From Sphagnum compactum (taxonomy: Eukaryota > Bryophyta > Sphagnopsida > Sphagnales), in NCBI GenBank assembly GCA_965153455.1, contig OZ234503.1, forward strand, positions 6,230,157 through 6,294,156: DNA of 64,000 nucleotides. Direction: 5' to 3'. The notes beneath the pieces were generated by a model. The model ran no database searches. It saw only the letters and a program-made list of their open reading frames with translations, and had not been told where the DNA came from. The position numbers were made by a program, and so were the translations under genes. This document shows positions 12,421-24,590 of this stretch, one piece after another; the first letter of the stretch is position 1, and each line of letters begins with the position of its first letter.

Positions 12421-15400
12421 AAAGATTCATAATGGACTTTTGAAATGATGGCACTAGGTTTATCAAAAAAAGAAAGTTGAAAATGTGAACTAAAAAAAGT
12501 CATAGTAGTGTCAAAACTTTAAATGAAATAGGCCACCATCAAATGGAGAATTTAAGAGTGAAATGCACTTTTTCAATACAAGTTCATTTAAATTTTTTAA
12601 TATGTCCTAATTTTCATCATTTATTTTCCATTTCACATTGAAATCTCCAAGCTTTCATGAATTTTTTGACCAATCACATGTTTAGGGATAAATGTAAGGT
12701 GACTTATCAATATTTGTGACCAAACACAACAAGGATAATTATAAGATTTATAGTTTGATAATTATTATAATTGCAAGAATTGTAACTAGTGTAAAATGTG
12801 GAGTCTTCAAAATATCAAAAGTGAACCACTTAACTATACTTTTACTCATGTAACAGTATTCTTTACATTTTGTTAACCTTCATTTACTTTCTTTCTTTGT
12901 AGCTCAATCCAATTATTTAATCATTCATCAACAACTATTGCCACTTTGACTAGATAATGCTACCCTTGAATTCCTCACGTTCCCAATTTTTCCCATGGAC
13001 TGTGAAAATTCCTTAAATTTTCATCATTTCCTTGCCATCTCCAAGTTTCTTTCATTACACATTGCAAAGGAGTTACGTAATTAGCACAATAGAAGTTACA
13101 ATCATACATTCCACCTACAATGCATACTTCACATCATAACCTAATACGAAAAAAATCACATAGTCACATAACGAATTTCTCCTTTAAACATGCTTGTCAA
13201 AGTCAATAAACAAGCCTCTTATTCATGAGCACCTTCGTTCCACACCACACACCTCTCATCTAAAATTGAATGCATTCCATTAATTCCATAGCCATCCTCC
13301 TACATTCTAAGCATAACCAAAAACAACTACCTAACTACAAATGTCTTCCTCTCCACTTTAAGCATATAACTTTTGGATTCTTTAGGTGGAAAGAAAATTA
13401 GGTTAGGTAGATTAGGTAGAAAAGGAAAACCTTCACTGAAGTTGATGTGCTTGTAGCCCAAAAAGATTGGAAAGGAAAAACTCATATATCTTGTCTAGTC
13501 ATGAATTCCATAATCTTTCATTCAAGTTGTTCGTCACTCAAATTGTTTCTTAAAGAAAACAAAGATCTCCTCTTAATTAAAACTTTGATATTTTGTGCTC
13601 CTAAATTTTAACTAGACTACCATTTGAATTCTAGAAGATCTATTGGATCACATTTGCTCGACCTTCTTTTGAACTATCAAATCTTATTGTGACATCATAG
13701 ATTTATGATTCAACCCCATTATAGCATACCACCAGCAATTGAATGTGATCTCCCAACTACCATTCCCCGTATGGGGTTTTTTTCAAAACTAATTTTGATA
13801 AGAAAGTCTTATTACCACCCACATAATCACCCATCTTTGGCCATCAATTTCCAAATTAAAGTCCCCAACAAAATGGTGGATATGAAGTACCAACAATTTT
13901 GCACTCGGAGTTCCCAAAAGAAAATTAGGTTTCACTTCCTTTCACCCACATGAATTTCCTCACACTATCAATTTCTTGAATCTCAAGCATGCACAACTTA
14001 AGAATATGATGCCAATTCAAACAAGCTCTTCAATCCCTCATAGTTTTTCATCAACTCCTATTACATTATCCATGTTTCCAAATTTTTGAATCCTTAAACT
14101 TTTATATGCAACGGGCAAAATGAGAACCTTAGGGATTACTTTGAATAAGGCAATGATTATGGTATTTTCTCAGCAATCAACACAAAAACAATAATTACAT
14201 CTTGACCAAGCACATATCTAGATCATGTCAAATTCTCTCTACCAAATAAAAACATAAGGTTATTGAGTACTTAGCTCTTTGACTTCATTAATGCCTTTCG
14301 AACAACCTTCGCCTCCTTAAATCCATCTTTTGAAACTCTTTTATCTCCTCCATATAATCCACAAAACTAATTGTCTTTTGCACCACCAAATCTCTCATGA
14401 AAAATAAACAAACAAAGTTGATAAACATACTAATGTGCGCCACACAAAATAGCAAACAAGGTGCCCACATTCCACCAGCATTCATAGCTTGGACATTGAA
14501 CCTATCAAAATAAAGCAAAACAAACAAGCTACATCTATTTTGGAGCACAAAGTGCTTGCCCCACTTCTGGTAATCATGTTCATGGTGATTTGAACCAATA
14601 GTGACATGCCAAATTAGGACATTATGATTTTACCTTCTCCATCATTTTTAAAAAAAGGTTACATGCCATCTTATTTGTAGCAAACCATAAACCCATTCAC
14701 ACATTTTTAGGTCACATGACAACTTCTTTCTACCTATAAGATAGGTAAGGGCTTCTAAGAAATGAGAGTTGTGTGTCTTTGTAGTGCTACCATCTTCAAA
14801 GTTTTAAGCTCGATGATACCTAGACTATTTTCATTTCAAGTGATTGTGTAACTCAAATGGATTTTGTGTGTCCACTATAAGTAGGCTATACAACTAGAGT
14901 TTTTTTTTCATGATTTCAAAAAGTCGGCCAAACTTTCCCACAAAAGTAGCAAAATTAGTCAAATTTGCACTAAGGGAAAAAAACATTCAAATTTTTTCCC
15001 AAAGGATTTGTTAGAAAAACAACATTGAAATTTGTCCCTAAGCAAAAACACTATATACAACCATTGATGTATGATAAGAATACAGCAACCAAAGACGCCT
15101 GCTAAAACTAGTCACCAATCAAACACTCAACCAGTAACGTGAAATTCACCCTAGGCTTGGGGTGAACCCTAATACATGGGTTTTCATCACTGGATTCTTC
15201 AAAACAACTTGTGTGTAAAAGGGTCCCACAAATGGAAAAGAGCACCTTCTTGTGTTAAGGTGGGAAGGGTCACAAAGTTAGAACAATTTGATGCACTCAA
15301 ATCCAAGGGAGAAAGAACAAAAAGGGATCCAAGACTAGAGTAAATTTGGAAACCCTTGATCTGAAGGTGTACATAAGTGGTGATTCCAAATTCTGAATCA

Positions 15401-16262
15401 AAATAAGGCCCATGTCATTGGCCCCATCAAGTTGGGGATATATACACAATTTGGATATATTCCTCACCAAGCAAAGCCCAAACAAGTTGTTGTGGTTCAA
15501 ACCATTGTTGGTTGGTTTTGGTTTTTGGCCAGTTATCATGTCAATTACCGGGTACCATTTTTAAATTTTGAAAAAGAAAGGTTCTAGAACTGGAATTGGC
15601 CCCCAAAAGCTTGTTTTAAATAGGTTTTCTTTTCTTTTTCATTTTATTTTTTTAAAATGATTTTAGTTTAATTTTTAAAAATAATAATAACAATCATAAT
15701 ATTCCTGACTGGGGTTAGACATGTTAGTTTGAGAGAAAATTTCAAGTACCCAAGCTGTCCAATACATAATAGTTTTGGGGGTCAGGTGGGGGTGGAGGGC
15801 ACTAGGCATGTAGTTGTTGTTTTTGGAACATGTCTCTAGAATGCAATGTTTTTTCTTTGGCGTTTAGGCCTGTCGTTGATATAGATCGTCAATTTTCATT
15901 GGTTGTACAATGCTAGTACCTAGAAAAAAATCAATTTCGAACTTTGTGTAAGTAAGTACACCTAGATCCAATTTGAAAGGGAACCCACTTAAGAATTCTG
16001 TTTTTTCAAGAAATGGGAATCAAGAGTCTTGAAATGTGAAGAATTAAATCTAGAACTAGACAGAACGAGCACCCACTAGTGCACCATCCACTGGATGCCT
16101 CTATTACTCGGTTGTGGATGAACTTCAACTAAGTTAATATGTGATTTCACCTTGGTAACTAATTCTGTAAAAAATAGGTCTCATATTTAATAGGTAGATA
16201 GGCAGGAAAATAGGTAACTACTTGGTAAATACATGGTTTACACATAGGTAATGGCTGTTTTT

Positions 16263-16312
16263 ACTACCTACCTACTAAAAACCTGATTGTGGGTTGTTAG
16301 TAGGTAGGGAGT
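16263..16312. repeat. Hairpin-forming inverted repeat ACTACCTACCTACT
   Basis: The arm ACTACCTACCTACT (16263-16276) pairs with AGTAGGTAGGGAGT (16299-16312) at 13 of 14 positions, with a 22-base loop. It lies in a 150-base patch rich in the word TAGGTA, which recurs elsewhere in the window. Confidence 0.7.
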
Positions 16313-18246
16313 TAAGAACAAACAACTGAGCTAACCACCATGGTTAACTAGGGAGTTGGAACCTAACAGAAAACTGTTTAATGACCATTCTACCATCCAT
16401 CCTTCACTGATTCAAACCAATGTTGGACAGACTCTATTGGCTTTGAGTTGATCATACCCTATTGGTAATGTAATATTTAATTTGGTAAGGGATTAACCTT
16501 AAAAGCTGGCAAAATTTAGAGCCTCATACTTAAGCAAAAAGTACAAGTCTCGTTGTCAAAGTGAGTTTTATGACATCACTCGCACTTTCGGAGCGCACTA
16601 TTCTTAAAGTTGTTCCCAAGCAATCATGGTTAACAATGTGATGAAGTTATTTGAATCTTGTAATAACCGTGACTCTAAGTCACATGGAAACCATCATATT
16701 CTAAGGAGTTAAGGTTTTCAAAAAAAAATTGTTTCTATAATCTCAAAGAGAACCCTTCCAGTTCTGATTTTTTCAAATTTCATCGATGAAGGTTCCTTAG
16801 AGGGTTTAAATGAAAGATATGTGGATATAACGATATGTGGGTATGTTATAGGTTGGTGTATGGCAGTTATTTAGCAGTTTGGATTATCATTTGTGCACAT
16901 ATATATTGTTTTAATTAACAATTTCTGGATAACACTTATGTGTAGTGGAGTTTTTTTATTGGGCCTTGTGGAGACCAGCAAAGATAACAGAAATCAAGCA
17001 TGCTTGTTTTCTTAGCTCATGGAAATGAGTTGAGATTAGTACAACAAAGTACTGGGCCACCACACATGTATCAGTATACCAGCAGCTTTTAGGTGCTTGT
17101 ATGCCATTTCTTACATATGTATTCCCCAAGGGTACCTCAACAACAGCCTTTGCAAGCCCCAAATGGAACAATTTTGGGCTCCGCTTGATCGACATTTTCA
17201 CTCACAAAATATGTCACTTGGCTAGTAGTGCACATACGAGAGAGTTGAATAGCAAGGTAAGTTGGGTCTCTTGCTGAATAATTATTTCATTTTGAAAATT
17301 CCATTTTGACAAATAAAATGTTCCCAAATTTGTTCCAAAAGACATTTCATTTTCCTTCATCAAGAAAATTTTCTTTGAAAAAAATATATTTTTTGAAAAT
17401 TTCAGCATGTCTGAAAACAATATAATTAATGTTGAACTTGTTATTCAACTATGTTATATAGGGGGACCACTTGAACTTCTAGAGTTCAAGCTGTTGTTGT
17501 TTTGTACAAGGATTTTTTATAGCAAGATCAGGTTGCGGCCCTCATGGAGACACTCCTTCAAGTTCAATTTATGTTAGTTCATCATAACTGTAGCAAGCAC
17601 GAGCGATATCTCCAATTACTGTGATTATTGTGTTGTATTGATAATATATATGTATGAAAATACATTGCATAACAACTAATAGCTACAAGTGTTGATTGGT
17701 GGTGAATGTGTAACTTGATTAGGGTTTATTAAACTTTTCAAAAAATCAAAGTGGGTTATATAAAACATGAAACATTATGTAATGGTGGAAAGATGATGAT
17801 ATTTTCATAGATAAAACATTTCATTTTTGTGGATGCCACAATATGGTTTTTTTTTTTTTTTTTGACACATCTTGATTTCCACTTGAGATTGATATAGCCA
17901 TTAATCAATCCCCAACAATTTACCCAAACCCTATACAACTTTTTACACCCTTGGTAATGTCAAAAGTTTGAATATGTCAATGTTTGAACAAATTTTCATA
18001 TTAAATATATTCAAACATAATAAATATATTTGAACATGGATCAAGATTGCTTATCTATTTAAATTTATTGAATATGAATATATGAAGGAATAACAATAAG
18101 TTGAATTTGTTAACACAAAAAATTTAGTTTCAAGAAATATTTCTTCACAAATAAAAATATATTTCCAATTTAAGTGTTTAGGTGGGCTAAGTTCTTAGCT
18201 TAGGCTAGGTAACCTAGGGAAGCTTCCTAGGTGCCTAGTTTAAATT

Positions 18247-18373
18247 CATAATTAACTATTAATGAATTTATTATTGATGATTTAATTATTAGTGAATTTA
18301 TTATTAATGATTTGACTGTAAGTGAATTTGATTAATTATTGGTGAATTTAATTAGTTATTAGTGAATTCACTT
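18247..18373. repeat. Degenerate tandem repeats of AT-rich TTAGTGAATT unit
   Basis: Four to five diverged copies of a unit of roughly 27-32 bases with the core ATTA(T/G)TGAATTT occur in a row. The last copy ends in AGTGAATTCAC, a word also present inside the CACTA-type MITE at 22412-22566, so the array may be related to that family's internal repeats. Confidence 0.5.
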
Positions 18374-20093
18374 GAGAATAAAAATTGGTTTCTGTTTATT
18401 AAGGGGTTGGCCACTTTCAACATAATAAATTTGTACAATTTCACTCAAAATCTAATGAAACACATAATGAACATGGATGTATATTAGTGTAGTGAATTGA
18501 TAGCATTGTCCATTGAACTTATAGGAGGTTGTATACAAAGTTCAAAAAACTTTCACTATAACAAAAAATGTTTTTTCCAACCTATTGAAATGATTGGGGT
18601 TTTGCAACTTGGGTTTTGCAACGTCAAGAAAACCCAGGTTATCAAAACCTTATTATTGTTTGAGCCAAATCGAAATTTGTATCTTAATCCAAAACATTGA
18701 TTATGATCCAATTGTTTTGGTTATAAAGTTTATATTGGGTCATTTTTACATGTGGTGAAGTCATGTTTTGGAATGTGCTTCTGGGACATGGGGTTGAAAA
18801 TTGTAATCCAAATGGCTCTTCCCTTTCCAAGTTATGGGACATAATATTAACAAGAATCCCAAGACTTCAAGCCTATTCTAATTTGTGTTATGTTCTTGAT
18901 GTCATTTGATTTTGTGTAATCTTTAAATGTAGTTCAATGAGTAAAAACACACTACACTATAACAAAATGGGCAGTTGAAAGTTCATTTTAAAAATCCAAA
19001 TCCAATGTATTTTCCAATAAAAATATTTAAATGATTTTGGAATTCACAATTGTTTTCCATGTCTAAATTCATATAAGTTTAATTTAAACCTTTTCAAAAC
19101 ACCTCTAAAAATATGGGCCTTGAAAAATCAATTTACATATTTAAATGGGCATTACGCTTTTAAAATTTCCATTTTGAATTTTTTTAAAAATGAAAGATCT
19201 TTTCTTACATTATTTTTTCATCTTAAGTGTTATGATACTTGAATGTGTGGTAGTAAAAAGTTATAGGGATATTTTCTAACTCCACTAAAAAAAAATGTCT
19301 ATAACCATAATATTTTGGACTTTGACATTACCTAAACCCTAAATTACAAAATCCACCTTTGATTAAACATTGAATTTAAAAAAAAATTGAGAATATTACA
19401 ATATAATTTTTAATTTTTCATCTCATTTTTGCTATATTTCCCAAATGCATTTGAATTATATGCAACTAGATTTGACTAACCCAAAAAAATGCATTTGAAA
19501 TTGTGACGTTCCAAGAAGCACACTGTAATGTGCTTTAACCCCAATGGGAAAAATATGTCTTCCTTTTAGTTCTACCTATCAAATATTTCTTATAAATGTT
19601 TTGTTGCTCCAAAGCCCATTTAAGGCTATCAATTATCATATCACAACGATCTTTGCATCAAGCCTTGTGAATGAGTGCAAAGATTTAACATGACACATGT
19701 ATTCATAATGAATAACATGAAACAAGAATAATTCACTATTGAACATTGTAAGCAAAAAGGGCTTGAAATCCATGGAACCCTTTCACACAAAATTGTCAAA
19801 ATGACAATTTGTGAACTTCTCAAAGTTGGTTGTCCAATGTCCCTCTAGATAACGGCCATGAAAATCTTATTACATTAAGGTTTGCATGTGTTTATGAAAT
19901 GATATGGAATTTAGGTGATTTGTTGCAAATTTCCATTTGTTTCCCTATAATTTTAGCACTCATATTACCTTTCAATCTGGAGTTGTTAATGATTGAACTC
20001 TTGACAGAAAAGGCCTATTAATGAAATTGCTTGCACGGCTAACAAGGCTCATCAAAACTCTAAGTTTTGAATTTTTACATAAAGATTCTTTTA

Positions 20094-20493
20094 TGTTAGT
20101 TGAGGATGTTTAGGGTGAATAGTAACCCTATTATACTTATTGGAATATTAAGTAATTAGGGAATATTTAGGTCAGGTTGACTTTCTTCATTTAACTCTTT
20201 TTTATGTAAAAGGGATTGTTGTACTAGTTAAGAAATAGATGTAAGAAAGGGAAAGTAGGAGAGAAAATAGGATTAATCTTTAAATAATTGCCATCTAATT
20301 CGGTAGCAGTTAGTTACTTAATGGGAAGAGAAGAACTTGAAGAGTGTTCACTCTAGAGGTTTGTGAAAATGCAAAATAGGATTGTTGAAGTAGGAGATTG
20401 CATTTGTGAGTGTAACTTCATAGTTCAACCACTAGAGATGTATGTACTTGGTGGCACTTGTTGAAATTTAAGTTATGGACTTAATTGGTATCA
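20094..20493 (+). mobile_element. Probable solo or 5' LTR fragment with degraded tRNA-Met primer-binding site
   Basis: A segment beginning TGTTAG at 20094 includes a promoter-like TTTTTTATGTAAAAGGG and purine-rich stretches. It ends about 20483, just before TTGGTATCAAAATAAC. TGGTATCA (20486-20493) matches the first eight bases of the plant initiator tRNA-Met primer-binding site (TGGTATCAGAGC in many Copia and Gypsy elements). The expected terminal CA of the LTR is not intact. No gag, protease, integrase or reverse transcriptase ORF and no second LTR were seen, so this would be a truncated relic. Confidence 0.45.
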
Positions 20494-21899
20494 AAATAAC
20501 GTTTCCACTATTGTAGTATGCTAGTTTTGTTTGTTTCATTTGTTGTTTTTTGCTACTACAATATTGTAGCCACTATAGATGGACGCACTAGTGATAGTTC
20601 ATGTTTGCTAATGTTTTCTTGGTTCTAACAATATTTTGGATAAATTTCCAACTCCCAAAGCACAGAAATTGTACTATATACTTATAGTTTAGAACTTGTA
20701 GAGTACAATCCTTCCTTAGCAATAATTTACTATTTACATTGTTGTTTTAAAATCCGAATAGAATGTCATTGTTGTTTTCCCTAAGTTAATTACGCTTTAT
20801 TGGGTCTCAAGAAATCTAATTCTTTTCTAAAGGGCATTGACATGTTTTTATTCATCTTTCCCTTGTGCAATTTTGCTAGAAATCTTTCATCGGTATGAAA
20901 CAATACATCACTCAAAATTGTTTTATTAGTAGAAAAAGTAAAAATAAACTAGTTAACTATTGGATCTCCATGTCCTTCCCACCAACAACTTAAATGATAA
21001 TAAATTCACAACAATGGCTAGTTGAAATGATGTATCATGGAATGAGCAAGCTACTTCCCATTATGATGTGTAAGCCGCCCTTGAGGAGCCTAATAGGGCA
21101 AGATGGGGAATGCACCCTGCATTATGGAGCTAATTCCATTGTGTTAATATCTTTGGTCAATGATTATGATGTGTAATGCAATGATCCTAGCAACAACAAG
21201 TATAATCTTCCAAACCAAAAGATCACATGAATTTCCAAAGTCACCTCCGAAGTACCAACCTATGATTCCCACCAACCTCATAGGTGCAATCCTAAATGCA
21301 AGTAGTTGGGTCCACCAGCTAGAGGCCCAATGTATGCACTTGTTTGCTTAAAACCAATGTTGGCTGTTATTTTATTTTTAAAAGAATCGTCAAGTTCAAG
21401 TCTGAAGTTTTCTTTTCTTTTTTCTTTTTTTTTAATTTTAAAATTTAAGTAATAATTTTTATAATAATTTTTTTTTGTAAAATGGAAGATCCTCTAGTTT
21501 TGGGTTTAGGGAATGTTTTCAAAAATTAACACTTAGCAGTTTTAGGGCTGGGTCTAATGTTCTCGATGAATAGTTCTAGGTCCAACGGGTCATACCTTTA
21601 TAAGAAGCTTTGGTTCCAAGTTTAGGCCAGGATGGATTTTAGCTCATTCTTGGAGATGGTTACAAAGTTTATTTTTAAATGGTCTTGATTTATATTTTAA
21701 ATTGTGCCCACAAAGTGTTCCCATGAAATTCCCAGGGACCAGCTTCTATTGTATTGGAGACATCACTAACCATTTTTGGGCTGCTTTCTCTAACTGGGTA
21801 ACCTCTCTCTCTGCTGATACAAGCAGACTGAATTTTCCACAATGTTCAAGAAATGATCAAATCCCATTCAGAGATGACCTTATCCCATGTAATCCATAC

Positions 21900-22203
21900 C
21901 AGTGTTGGGCAGTTCTTAGAATGAGGGAAAGATCTTCATCGGTTATCAACCCAGGTGTATACCCAGTTACTCACTGGTTCTCAATTTTTTCAAATAAGCA
22001 GTTTCGAGACATAACCATAGTTCTCAAAACAAATTCAAAAAGAAAACGTACCAAGGAACTGTCATTTCTTTCATGAAAATCGTCAATTCTTTGAGGTTTT
22101 TGAAATAACTGGAATTGACAGTTCTTTGATTCTGAAATATGTAAAGAACCCAAACCCACAGTTCTTTTCTTTAAGAATTCAAAGAACTAACCATCCAACA
22201 CTG
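21900..22203. mobile_element. Non-autonomous hAT-type transposon with 8-bp target duplication
   Basis: The left end reads CAGTGTTGGGCAGTTCTT. The reverse complement of the right end reads CAGTGTTGGATGGTTAG then TTCTTTGAATTC. The flanks are ATCCATAC (21892-21899) and GTCCATAC (22204-22211), identical at seven of eight positions, as expected for the 8-bp duplication of hAT elements; ends beginning CAGTG are also typical (family knowledge). The interior is about 304 bp with several GAACTG/AGTTCTTT words and no transposase. A 124-codon ORF that overlaps the left end (21702-22076) is not supported as a gene. Confidence 0.85.
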
Positions 22204-22411
22204 GTCCATACCTGGTGGGTTGGTGCATCGAAGATTTTAAGGACATTTCAGACATTTGCAACTCTTTATTTAAATCCCTGAAGCTTAAATACTCTAAGGT
22301 GCTTGTTGTGCATTACCATATCGGCATGGTTTTCATGGGTCCTTCTGTGACCTTGTACTTAATATATAGAATGTTAAGAGTGATTGAATGCCATTGAATT
22401 TCACTTGAGAA

Positions 22412-22566
22412 CACTACTACAAAATGTGGGTGCAGTTCATTAGTCCTGTGTTCACTAGACCAGTGAATTCACTGCTTCTTCATTGGTCCCTGTTCACTAC
22501 AACTAGTGAATTCACTCAAAATCCAATGAAATCACTTGACGTACCGGGACACCTTTTGTTGTAGTG
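22412..22566. mobile_element. CACTA-type MITE with perfect GAA target duplications
   Basis: The element begins CACTACTACAAAATG and ends CTTTTGTTGTAGTG, whose reverse complement is CACTACAACAAAAG, giving TIRs of about 13 bp with one mismatch. It is flanked by GAA at 22409-22411 and GAA at 22567-22569. The 3-bp duplication and CACTA termini match the CACTA (EnSpm) superfamily. The 155-bp interior carries two subterminal repeats of the form GTTCACTA...AGTGAATTCACT, and no coding capacity. Confidence 0.9.
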
Positions 22567-23231
22567 GAATAATAGGGGCTCTAGCATTGCTGTGCCATCT
22601 AACTATAGTTCATTTTGATTGCGAAATCAACAAATAATAATGTGTAGGGCAAGGCCTGAGAACAAGAGTGTTTCCATAATAAATGTACCTTGCATGATAA
22701 GTGGATGGGCCCTGAGGAACAACTCTTAATGAGGGCATAAGTCTTATCCAGCATAAGAATTGGATTTTTTTTCCATTTTAAAATTAAGGAAATAAGAGAA
22801 GGCAGTTTTACAAACTGATACAGAATTTACTTCTCAAGTAGCATCCTCCTAAAACTAAGAAAGTTTAACAGGACTTGAGAACATCCTTTGAATATACCCA
22901 ATGTAGAAAGCTTGTTGTAAGTAGCACCTAAGTACACTCTTGAGGTTCATGCAATTGACCAAGTAGTCGTTGGCCATATGACGTATGTAACCTTGCCAAA
23001 CTTTATTCAAACCTGAGAAGTAAATTCCGTATCAGTTTGGATTGCTTCTCAGGCAGCAATCTGGAGAGGAAGCATAAAAAGGAGAGGACCTAAGTCCAAA
23101 TTGAATTGCTACAAGTCAGATATCCAAGACTAGAAACTAAAAACAAAGATCCTAACTCAATTATCAACTGCTTGTAGCAAGTCAGCATTGAGAAAGGGGT
23201 CTGGAAGGAGGGAAGTTGAGAAGCGGCTAAA

Positions 23232-23387
23232 CCCTGGCTAAACCCATTGTTATCACTCAATTTAAGATGGAAAATGTTTGAAATGTAACAAGCACAAAAG
23301 AGAAGTTCTCCCTGGCTAAACCCATTGTTACCCCTCAATTTAAGATGGAAAATGTTTGTAGTGTAACAAGCACGGAAGAGAAGTTCT
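23232..23387. repeat. Two-copy tandem repeat, unit 78 bp
   Basis: Copy 1 (23232-23309) and copy 2 (23310-23387) share CCCTGGCTAAACCCATTGTT, then CTCAATTTAAGATGGAAAAT, and end AGAGAAGTTCT, with only a handful of differences. The unit length is a multiple of three and the minus strand stays open across both copies, but the translation has no recognisable domain. It lies downstream of the TPR gene. Confidence 0.8.
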
Positions 23388-23454
23388 ATTGAGACTATCA
23401 TCTCACTGAAAGTCAACCAGCTTGTATTCACTTTCTTCCTGGTTCACATGATGT

Positions 23455-23700
23455 TCACACCAGGTCTTTTTTTCCGAATGTCCTAGACCTAAAGCAGGCA
23501 AACTGGGAATTTTGTAGCTTTGCCACTTCATGTTGCATCATGTTATGGTCATTTTCAGCTTTGGCAATTTGAAACCTCATAGTTTCAAGATCTCCCTTTA
23601 ACAATACATAATTGTGATGCACAGCATCCTGTCCTTCAGGATCTGCCACTGATGTCATGGTCCCCTTCATTAGCTCTGGTCAGCTTATCTCCCAATGGTG
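23455..23700 (-). pseudogene. Coiled-coil-like ORF, possible gene fragment
   Basis: The minus-strand ORF (71 codons with stop, 23670-23455) has a run from about residue 27 (DLETMRFQIAKAEN) onward with a heptad-like pattern of hydrophobic residues among charged ones (KAENDHNMMQHEVAKLQ). Just upstream, another reading frame carries SRQPPLGDKLTRANEG before a stop. This looks like one coding region broken by a frameshift, or an exon whose acceptor lies at CTGACCAG. No partner exons were found either side. It could also be part of the 3' region of the TPR gene. I do not recognise the parent family. Confidence 0.3.
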
Positions 23701-24370
23701 GCTGTCTGGACTTGCTTGAAAAACAGTACTCAGTTAAATAAATCCCTATTGTTCATGCCTTGTCACACTGTGAAGTCTTTGAAGGTGCAAGCTCATACGC
23801 TGCATTAACTGTTGCAAAGTGCAAAAAATACAGTAAATCTCTGCTTTAGAGAAGTATACACTTGCAAAAAAATCAGAAGTACTGGGGAGGACGTCTGAGT
23901 CTCAACATGCATCCTTGCAGCTGGGAAGCTGAAAAAGTTGGTAAAGGGCATCAACTTGAACCACTGTATGCAAAGGAATTAAGCTAGTTGTTAGCTGTAG
24001 CATGCCTACATCCATAGCTTTAGCACTAGTTTACAGTCCGTAAGTTCACAGATCCTCATTCATTCAGTCTTTGTTCCCGAGTGTTCTTCAACATTCCAAA
24101 TGACCGGGTGCTTACTACAGCTCCTCTCTTGTTATTTAATTGTTACATTGAGGCTAATTGAAGGAGTTGCTTCAACTGGATACTGAAGGCAAGCATGTAA
24201 GATCTAGACCTACATAGACAAGAAGAAGGCACAACTGGTATGCATGTTTCCTCCTTAGGAAAATTCACATTTCAGCTTGAGTCTTCAGCACAGGGCATTT
24301 TGGCATTGCATCTTTTTTGAAACAGATTATAGTATCCTTCCAGATCCATTAGATGGAGATCAAAAAAGAA

Positions 24371-24590
24371 TTCCAGCAGCTTGATGAGGAGTTTTCCTTT
24401 TCAATGCCCTCTGTCGTGTCAAGGTGCTTGGCATCACAGCATGCTTCCACAAGAGTAAAGGGGCATTCAAGGAGGTCAAAAAGTATTCCAGCATTCCAGC
24501 TGCTTGATGATGCAGTTTCCCATTTCAATGTCCTCTGTCATGTCAAGGTGCTTGGCATCACAGCAAGCTTCCACAAGATTAGATATGCAT
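24371..24590. repeat. Two-copy tandem repeat, unit about 123 bp
   Basis: ATTCCAGC(A/T)GCTTGATGA starts near 24371 and again near 24494. Both copies continue with TTTCAATG(C/T)CCTCTGTC, GTCAAGGTGCTTGGCATCAC and AGC(A/T)(A/T)GCTTCCACAAGA. The divergence is modest, so the duplication is fairly recent. It has no recognised protein product on either strand. Confidence 0.8.

Larger units (their letters stand above)
6922..20093. other. AT-rich intergenic DNA with scattered degenerate repeats
   Basis: No supported coding sequence. Contents seen: a GC-rich imperfect hairpin (7398-7460); a short (TA)n run near 8420-8436; a diverged direct repeat (9274-9440); a weak tRNA-like box A sequence near 9676; a stretch at about 10200-11170 rich in GGTTCTA/GGTTCCA words; one copy of a repeat shared with 52.9 kb (12290-12420); a further GGTTCTAGAACTGG-rich patch near 15570; a hairpin (16263-16312); a T-run of about 18 near 17847; degenerate tandem repeats (18247-18373); and two CACTATAACAAAA words near 18554 and 18957 that resemble CACTA-type ends. 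Confidence 0.65.

Noticed and set aside
18554-18980. Possible CACTA element between two CACTATAACAAAA words
   Set aside because: The two words point the same way, and no matching TAGTG right end with a 3-bp duplication was found.
21702-22076. 124-codon plus-strand ORF
   Set aside because: It overlaps the left end of the hAT element and its target duplication, has no domain and no splice partners.
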